A stretch of DNA of 9,378 nucleotides. Origin: a bacterium (GTDB taxonomy: Bacteria; Elusimicrobiota; Elusimicrobia; Elusimicrobiales; UBA9959). Made by a program: the position numbers and the translations under genes. Each line of letters opens with the position of its first letter. The first letter of the stretch is position 1. The notes beneath the pieces were generated by a model, which was not told the origin of the DNA, ran no database searches, and saw only the letters and a list, made by a program, of their open reading frames with translations. The stretch lies in contig JAJZVJ010000063.1 of assembly GCA_021845705.1 (NCBI GenBank), forward strand, positions 1-9,378, given 5' to 3'. Of the stretch, positions 4,580 through 9,378 are shown piece by piece.

Positions 4580-6706
4580 ATGGAAGAACCTGAACTGGGC
4601 GGCGGGAGGAGGCTTACTCCCGAATTTATCTTTGCCGCGCTGCTGGCTTTCATCCTTATACCCCTCTATATTTACTGCCTGCCCCCCGTGCTGCCGCCCT
4701 ACCGCGACTCCGGAGAAATGGCTTCCGCCGCCTGGACGCTGGGCGTGGCGCACCAGCCCGGCTATCCGCTTTATATAATTTCCGCCAAGCTGTTTTCGCT
4801 CATCCCGCTGGGCAATCCCGCCTGGCGGCTCAACCTTTTTTCAGCCGCGGCCGGTATCGCCGGGGTCATGGTTTTCTGGCGGCTGGCGGCCGCGGCGTTC
4901 TCCCCCTCCGCCGCGTTCTTCGCGGCGCTGCTGCTGGGTTTTAATTTTACGCTGCGCACTGTTTCCAGCGTGCCGGAGATGTACGCCTTGAATTTCTTTT
5001 TTGCCGCCCTGCTCCTTGCCTCCGCTTCGCTCGCAGGCTCGCGCGCCGTTTTCGTTTCCGCCTTCCTGCTGGGCCTGGGCATGGCTAACCGCATGGACCT
5101 GGTGCTGTCCGCGCCGGCGCTGCTGATCCTGCTCTGGCCCCCGCTCAAGGAGGGCGGCTGGACCGGCCTTTTAAAGGCGGCGGGTTTTTTCTTCCTGGGC
5201 TTTTCGCTTTACCTGTACCTGCCTTTCCGCTCTTCGGGGTGGCCGCTTTTTGACTGGAGCCACCCGGCGGACCTGAAGACTTTCCTGGCGGTCATCACGC
5301 GCAAAAGCTACGGCTCCACCCTGGACCTTATCTCGCTCAACTACGCGCCGGGAGAACTCTTCCTGCCGGGGCTTAAGTATTACGCGCTCCATCTCCGGCA
5401 GAACTTCAGCTTCGCGCTGGTATTCGCCGCGGCCGGCCTCTGGGCCGAGTGGAAGAGGGCCCCCCGCAGGCTGCTGGCGTTCGCCGCGCTTTTCGTCTTC
5501 TCCGGGCCCGTCTTTATTTTCCTCGCGAACATGCCGCCTAACCCGCACGCTCTGGCCATTGTGGAACCTTATTACCTTCTGCCGGACCTGGCCGCGGCTT
5601 TCTGGGCGGCCTCCGGCCTGTGCTTCCTGGCGGGGGCCTTCCCGCGCGTTCGGCCGGGGCTTTTCCTGGCGGCGGCGGCCGCTTCCGCGCTGGTGTTCCA
5701 CAACGGCGCTCACGGCTCCTACCGGCGCTGGCTTTTCGCGGCCGAGGATTTCGCCTCCGACGTAATGCGCGGCGCGCCTCCCGGCTCTACGGTCGTGGCT
5801 AAAAAAGACGTCCAGCTTTTTTCGCTCTGGTACCTGCAGGCCGTGCGCGGCCTGCGCCCGGACCTTAAGGTGGTGGCCCAGGGGCTGACCGCGGCTCCCT
5901 GGTACAAAGCTTCGAAGCTGCGCTACAGCCCGGGCCTTACGCTTTTTAATTTGAATTCCGGCGATGAAGCCGACTGGCGGAACTTCGCGGCCGCTAATCC
6001 GGGCGGGGTTTATTCCACTATGGACACCGAGCTCCCTAAGGCCGTTCCCGAGCTTCCATACGGTACCCTGAGCATACTGTACCCCCCTCTTCGGCCGCCC
6101 GCCGGCAGGCCCTGGCTGTTCTATTCCTTCCCGAGGCTTGACCGGAATTACAGGGATTTTTTCGACAGGGATATAGGCACTTCCTACGCGCAGGCCCTGG
6201 TCTCGGGCGCGGCCAGGCGCAGCGCGGCAGGCGGGCTGGACGAGGCGGGCCTGCGCGACCTCCGGCTGGCCGCCCTGCTCGACGGTGACCTCCCCGACGC
6301 CCCGCTCTACGAGGGGTTCTATTATTCTTCGCGCGGCGAGTGGACCGAGGCACGCGACTGTTTCAGGGATTCCGCCGACATTTACGAGCGGCTGCTCCGG
6401 CTCAGCCTGGAATATTATTCGCTTCCCGCCCTGCGGGAAAGCCTCTCTTCCTCCAGCGGCTATGCCTGGCTTAACTACGGCGTGGCTCTTGAGAAACGAG
6501 GCGACAAGGCCGGAGCGGGGGCGGCATATGACTTCTCTCTTAAAAGAAATCCCGGGCTTGCGGACGCGCACTACAACCTTGCCATACTTTACTGGAACAA
6601 GGATTGGGAAAAAGTCCGTTTTGAACTTTCGGAGACGCTCAGGCTGAACCCGAACCACCCGCAGGCAGGTAAATATCTGGCTCAGCTCGCGGGCCATAAG
6701 CCCTGA
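4580..6706 (+). CDS. DUF2723 integral membrane protein with C-terminal TPRs (putative GT-C-like glycosyltransferase)
   Basis: The 708-residue protein has a first membrane helix at about 16-35, then a conserved loop with RDSGE at 42-46 and HQPGYPLY at 58-65, and WRLNLFSA at 82-89. These are the hallmark motifs of DUF2723, a family related to GT-C protein mannosyltransferases that use lipid-linked sugars. The acidic D43/E46 in the first periplasmic loop fits the catalytic position in GT-C enzymes. About ten hydrophobic segments lie in residues 16-375. The remaining C-terminal half is soluble, presumably periplasmic, and ends with two TPR units (about 620-700, including AWLNYGVALEKRGDKAGAG and ADAHYNLAILY). 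Sugar donor and acceptor are unknown. The start is limited by an in-frame TAA at 4565-4567, and no ribosome site is visible. A terminator overlaps the stop codon. The nearby periplasmic TPR protein may be a partner. Confidence 0.88.
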   Translation: MEEPELGGGRRLTPEFIFAALLAFILIPLYIYCLPPVLPPYRDSGEMASAAWTLGVAHQPGYPLYIISAKLFSLIPLGNPAWRLNLFSAAAGIAGVMVFWRLAAAAFSPSAAFFAALLLGFNFTLRTVSSVPEMYALNFFFAALLLASASLAGSRAVFVSAFLLGLGMANRMDLVLSAPALLILLWPPLKEGGWTGLLKAAGFFFLGFSLYLYLPFRSSGWPLFDWSHPADLKTFLAVITRKSYGSTLDLISLNYAPGELFLPGLKYYALHLRQNFSFALVFAAAGLWAEWKRAPRRLLAFAALFVFSGPVFIFLANMPPNPHALAIVEPYYLLPDLAAAFWAASGLCFLAGAFPRVRPGLFLAAAAASALVFHNGAHGSYRRWLFAAEDFASDVMRGAPPGSTVVAKKDVQLFSLWYLQAVRGLRPDLKVVAQGLTAAPWYKASKLRYSPGLTLFNLNSGDEADWRNFAAANPGGVYSTMDTELPKAVPELPYGTLSILYPPLRPPAGRPWLFYSFPRLDRNYRDFFDRDIGTSYAQALVSGAARRSAAGGLDEAGLRDLRLAALLDGDLPDAPLYEGFYYSSRGEWTEARDCFRDSADIYERLLRLSLEYYSLPALRESLSSSSGYAWLNYGVALEKRGDKAGAGAAYDFSLKRNPGLADAHYNLAILYWNKDWEKVRFELSETLRLNPNHPQAGKYLAQLAGHKP

Positions 6707-6727
6707 ACCCGGTCCGGGCTTTTTTTT
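6698..6727 (+). terminator. Intrinsic terminator of the DUF2723 gene
   Basis: AAGCCC (6698-6703) pairs with GGGCTT (6716-6721), and a shorter alternative stem CCCG/CGGG lies inside. A run of eight T (6720-6727) follows. The hairpin overlaps the last sense codons and the TGA stop. It separates this unit from the convergent minus-strand operon, which ends only 20 nt further at 6747. Confidence 0.85.
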
Positions 6728-6746
6728 GTCCGTTGTTGCTGCGGTT

Positions 6747-7691
6747 TTATTTCGGCAGGTAATTATAGCGGAACTGGAACATTCCCATAAGGTCCCAGCC
6801 GCCCTTGAAGGTAAGGTAGGAAAGTTCAAAATTCAGTTTAAGCAGCGTGCCCAGATGCAGGTTGATGAGCGTGGGCTTCTGCGGGGCGCCCTGCGGGAGC
6901 ATCACCTCGATGCCTATCGGTGAATCCATCCTTGGAAGCCACATGAGGCCCCCGAACAGCATCCCTGTCGGGAGGGTGATGGATTCGGAGGTGGGACGGC
7001 CGTTGCTGAGGTTTATAGCCTCTTTTGAAAGGAACTCGGAAAGGCTGTATATGACCTTGGGCATGTCGCCGTCGGAGTAGCCGGCGTTAAGGATAAGCTT
7101 GGGGTGCAGGCGCTTTGTGATCGCTACGTAGGCGTTAGCGTAGGTATCCGTGTTCTTGGAGTCTATCTTGGTGCTGACCGAGGGCTGGTTGAGCGTGGGC
7201 TGGGCGGCATCGCGGAATTTAAGGATCCCCTGTACGCCCGCGGCCATAGCGGGACGCCATTTCCCCTCGGTCTGCACCTGCATCTTGGAGTCGGCAGAGA
7301 GCAGCCAAAGGCCGATGCGGTCGAGATAATTCTTCTTTTGCGTGGTCCAGGCGAGGGTGTTCTTACCGTAAAGCCGGCCTATATAGTATGCCGCGTTAAA
7401 ATCCAGGCCGAGGCCTATGGAGTTATAGCCGCCCCTGCCCCTGTAAGCGGTCGGCATCAGCACGATGCCGCTGAGCGAGACGTTCCCCGTGGTGTAATGC
7501 GCCGGCTGCGAGGGGCCAGCCTTCGGCGCGGCCATCTGGGCGGGCATGGCAGGCAGATAAAAAGCGCCGGGCGGCGGGGTATGTTCGGCCGGAAGCACCA
7601 CCCCCCCCTGGGCGCTGACGGGCATGGTGGATACCTGGGCTGAAAGAGGCGCGGCAAGGAAGAGAGATATCAGGATGAAGTTAAGTCTCAT
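6747..7691 (-). CDS. Secreted, probable outer-membrane beta-barrel protein of unknown function
   Basis: The 314-residue product starts with a clear signal peptide (MRLNFILISLFLAAPLSA, cleavage likely before Q19). A Pro/Ala-rich low-complexity stretch follows to about residue 65. The rest shows alternating polar/hydrophobic strands rich in Gly and aromatics, such as YNSIGLGLDFNAAYYIG, LHLGTLLKLNFELSYLTF and GMFQFRYNYLPK, typical of outer-membrane barrels. The terminal residue is Lys, not the usual aromatic, although aromatics lie close by. I do not recognise the family; the GIVLMPTAY motif faintly recalls YjbH-like proteins, but that is weak. Its ATG overlaps the pgpA stop as ATGA, so translation is probably coupled. 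It is the last gene of the lolA-pgsA-pgpA operon, which suggests a role in the outer envelope. Confidence 0.75.
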   Translation of the reverse strand: MRLNFILISLFLAAPLSAQVSTMPVSAQGGVVLPAEHTPPPGAFYLPAMPAQMAAPKAGPSQPAHYTTGNVSLSGIVLMPTAYRGRGGYNSIGLGLDFNAAYYIGRLYGKNTLAWTTQKKNYLDRIGLWLLSADSKMQVQTEGKWRPAMAAGVQGILKFRDAAQPTLNQPSVSTKIDSKNTDTYANAYVAITKRLHPKLILNAGYSDGDMPKVIYSLSEFLSKEAINLSNGRPTSESITLPTGMLFGGLMWLPRMDSPIGIEVMLPQGAPQKPTLINLHLGTLLKLNFELSYLTFKGGWDLMGMFQFRYNYLPK

Positions 7692-8167
7692 AATAATATA
7701 AGCGCGGCCAGCCGCGTAAGCAGGTTGGCTTCCGCCCCTGCCAGGACGTCATCAATAATTATACCAAAACCTCCGCGGACGCTGGTTTCGAGTTTCTTTA
7801 TGGGCCAGGGTTTCAGCGTGTCCAGGGAGCGGAAAATAACGAAGGCGGCCGCCAGGTTGAAAGGCGTGCGGTCCATGAACAATATGGCTATCCAGTAGCC
7901 TATCATTTCGTCTATGACTATGCGGGGATCGTCGTGGGTGGCGTAGCTTTTAGCGGCCAGGCCGGCTATCCACACCGAGAAAGGCAAGAAGGCCGCGCAG
8001 AAAAGGGCGAAGTAAATCCTGTTTTCAGGGAGGAACGGCGCCAGCGCCAGCGCCACGAGCGTGCCGGCCATGCCGGAGCCGGTAAACTTCTTGAACCCGG
8101 TTATCCTGGCCGGAACGTAGCTGACGAAACCGGCGCTCGCAAGGAATCTAATTAGGAAATCTCGCAT
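7688..8167 (-). CDS. pgpA: Phosphatidylglycerophosphatase A
   Basis: PgpA dephosphorylates phosphatidylglycerol phosphate to phosphatidylglycerol at the inner membrane. The 159-residue length fits the family. Its conserved blocks are present in order: GSGMAGTL at 30-37, HDDPRIVIDEMIGYW at 78-92, FRSLDTLKPWPIKKLE at 112-127, and GFGIIIDDVLAGAEANL at 133-149, giving the metal-binding acids D79/D80, D86/E87, D116 and D139/D140. Hydrophobic segments around 36-70 and 90-113 and at the C-terminus are membrane spans. The ATG directly abuts the pgsA TAG with no gap, and the end overlaps the next gene by 4 nt. Because pgsA makes its substrate, the operon supplies two successive steps of one pathway. 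Confidence 0.95.
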   Translation of the reverse strand: MRDFLIRFLASAGFVSYVPARITGFKKFTGSGMAGTLVALALAPFLPENRIYFALFCAAFLPFSVWIAGLAAKSYATHDDPRIVIDEMIGYWIAILFMDRTPFNLAAAFVIFRSLDTLKPWPIKKLETSVRGGFGIIIDDVLAGAEANLLTRLAALILL

Positions 8168-8788
8168 CTAGTCGCTTCGTTTTTGCGCCTGGTCGCTCCA
8201 TGACGCGTAAATAAGTTCCCGGTGGTGGTACAGGTAGATCAGCCCGCTTATGACGGTAAAGAAAGCGGTTGCCACCGTAAGCCACCAGGCGGCCGGCCGG
8301 GCCAGAGCGCCGCAGTAAGCCAGGACCCAGGGAAGCGGCTGTGATCTGGACCAGATGTTAAGTATAAGCAGGACCAGGATGATGAATGCCGAGGTGAGCT
8401 GTATGGTGGTCTTTATCTTGCCGGCGCGCTCGGCTTTCATTACTACTCCGTTGAGGGCGGCAAGGACGCGGAGCGTTGAGATGGTAAGCTCCCGGAGCAG
8501 TATAAGGAATATGGCCCAGATGGGGATCTCGAGCTCCTTAAGCGAAGCGAAAGACAGGAAAACCGACATGATAAGCAGCTTGTCCGCGAAGGGGTCGGCA
8601 ATGGCGCCGAACGGGGTGGTGGTGCCGGTGCGCCGGGCAATGGCGCCGTCAACTCCGTCGGAGATGGAGGCAATGGTAAGCAAAACGAGCGCGCCCACTT
8701 CGGCCCACAAGGTATGGGTTATTATAAAGACGAAGATGGCCAGGCTGAGTCCCATCCGGCCCATGGTTATGCGGTTTGCGAGTGTCAT
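8168..8788 (-). CDS. pgsA: CDP-diacylglycerol-glycerol-3-phosphate 3-phosphatidyltransferase
   Basis: PgsA joins CDP-diacylglycerol and glycerol-3-phosphate to give phosphatidylglycerol phosphate and CMP in the inner membrane. The 206-residue protein starts MTLANRITMGRM, the typical N-terminus of this family. It carries the full CDP-alcohol phosphotransferase signature: D44, D47-G48, A51-R52, G61, D65 and D69, in SDGVDGAIARR to GAIADPFADK. About five to six hydrophobic helices are visible, as expected. Length and motif spacing are normal. The gene follows lolA after 6 nt and abuts pgpA. Other CDP-alcohol transferases (phosphatidylserine or cardiolipin synthases) share the motif, but the N-terminus and the adjacent pgpA favour PgsA. 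Confidence 0.93.
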   Translation of the reverse strand: MTLANRITMGRMGLSLAIFVFIITHTLWAEVGALVLLTIASISDGVDGAIARRTGTTTPFGAIADPFADKLLIMSVFLSFASLKELEIPIWAIFLILLRELTISTLRVLAALNGVVMKAERAGKIKTTIQLTSAFIILVLLILNIWSRSQPLPWVLAYCGALARPAAWWLTVATAFFTVISGLIYLYHHRELIYASWSDQAQKRSD

Positions 8789-8791
8789 TAA

Positions 8792-8797
8792 TTCCTA
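8792..8797 (-). promoter_or_regulatory. pgsA ribosome binding site overlapping the lolA stop codon
   Basis: On the minus strand TAGGAA contains both the TAG stop of the lolA-like gene and an AGGAA site, 3 nt before the pgsA ATG at 8788. The arrangement links termination of one gene to initiation of the next. Confidence 0.55.
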
Positions 8798-9378
8798 GTT
8801 GCCCTTGAATTCCAGCATTTCCGCGCCTTTAGGAGGCGAAAATTTAAAGATGGCCTTATCGATGGCGCCGTTCTTCTCGATGGAGGTAAGGCGCGTTTTG
8901 ATTATAGTGCCGTCCACGGAAAGCTCCGCTTCGGTCGGGAAATAATCCTGCGGAGAAAGTTTCAAGGTAAGGGAATAGCCGGCCCCGGAGCGCGGGGTGA
9001 ACACCACCGTCACCGGGCCGCCGTTCACGGACGGCGTCGCCTTTATGCTGTTCTTCGCTTCCAGCGACGCGTAATTCCCGAAGTCCAGTATGCCGGAAAA
9101 ATTCTGGTCCTGCGTGCGCCTCCAGGACTCCCAGGAGGTGCGCACCACCTGGTTGTCCGCCGGTTTATAGATCCAGATGTCCGTCTTGTCGGTCACCACT
9201 ATCTGGCGGGCGGGCTTGTAGTGTTCTATGCGCAGGAGGTTCGGCTTAACGTAGCTGAGGGTCCCGGTCACCGACTGTTTAAGGCCGGCCTCGGTGAAGT
9301 TGACTTCCTGGGTAAAATCGGCTTTGAGGCTCTCAAGGTTCTTGTCCCAGGCTTTAAGTTTGTCCATTATTTCCGCGG
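8795..9378 (-). CDS. lolA: LolA-family outer-membrane lipoprotein carrier protein, 5' end beyond the window
   Basis: LolA is a periplasmic chaperone that takes lipoproteins from the LolCDE transporter to the outer membrane. The visible 194 residues match the mature LolA fold: DKLKAWDKNLESLKADFTQE near the start, TGTLSYVKPNLLRIEH, then QIVVTDKTDIWIYKPADNQV, and a C-terminal half ending in SPPKGAEMLEF. An ATG exists at 9367, but the frame stays open to the window edge (AEI precedes it) and no signal peptide is seen after that ATG. The true start with its signal peptide is therefore almost certainly upstream, outside the window. The family is divergent, so the name rests on pattern recognition. 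It is the first visible gene of the pgsA-pgpA operon. Confidence 0.83.
   Translation of the reverse strand, partial: AEIMDKLKAWDKNLESLKADFTQEVNFTEAGLKQSVTGTLSYVKPNLLRIEHYKPARQIVVTDKTDIWIYKPADNQVVRTSWESWRRTQDQNFSGILDFGNYASLEAKNSIKATPSVNGGPVTVVFTPRSGAGYSLTLKLSPQDYFPTEAELSVDGTIIKTRLTSIEKNGAIDKAIFKFSPPKGAEMLEFKGN

Noticed and set aside
6698..6746. Bidirectional terminator serving the convergent minus-strand operon as well
   Set aside because: On the minus strand the hairpin is followed by ATGG rather than a T-run, so it supports termination only for the plus strand.
5171..6829. Long open frame on the minus strand (552 codons) opposite the DUF2723 gene
   Set aside because: It is rich in Arg/Gly/Pro/Glu with no recognisable domain and no signal, and lies antisense to a gene with clear family motifs in a GC-rich region. 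It is a shadow of the codon bias.

Overview
The window is GC-rich (apart from short AT-rich promoter patches) and comes from a Gram-negative-type bacterium: it carries a LolA-family lipoprotein chaperone and a probable outer-membrane barrel. An N-terminal excisionase-like helix-turn-helix fused to a receiver domain, a Ser/Thr kinase beside a receiver-GGDEF protein, and a DUF2723 membrane protein with C-terminal TPRs together suggest the Elusimicrobiota or a similar deep-branching lineage. This placement is an inference from gene content; no marker gene in the window fixes it.

Signalling block, 1-2935. Two minus-strand genes form an operon: a receiver-GGDEF protein with a TTG start, then, 5 nt later, a Ser/Thr protein kinase that runs off the left edge. 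The kinase does not appear as a simple ORF call because it is open at the window end, but all its catalytic motifs are readable. Divergent from them, across a 234-nt gap with a recognisable promoter for each side, is a plus-strand HTH-receiver regulator. It ends in a hairpin with a T-rich tail.

Control region, 2936-3194. This is the most unusual stretch. In order it holds a terminator-like hairpin, a perfect 16-bp palindrome, a near-consensus sigma70 promoter with an extended -10, and, starting almost at the predicted +1, an 11-bp perfect stem with a very C-rich 21-nt loop and a T-rich tail. This could be a small hairpin RNA or a leader attenuator for the TPR gene that follows. The C-rich loop is complementary, with one mismatch and one bulge, to the 3' UTR of the preceding HTH-receiver gene.

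Envelope block, 3195-6727. A membrane-anchored TPR protein is followed by a 130-bp element that folds into a Y: a 31-bp outer stem carrying two perfect inner hairpins. Then comes a large DUF2723/TPR membrane protein, probably a GT-C-like glycosyltransferase, ending in a strong intrinsic terminator.

Phospholipid/envelope operon, minus strand, 9378-6747. A lolA-like gene (5' end outside the window), pgsA and pgpA, and a predicted outer-membrane protein are packed with gaps of 6 and 0 nt and a 4-nt ATGA overlap. PgsA and PgpA catalyse consecutive steps of phosphatidylglycerol synthesis. LolA carries lipoproteins to the outer membrane, and the last gene encodes a secreted protein that probably sits there.
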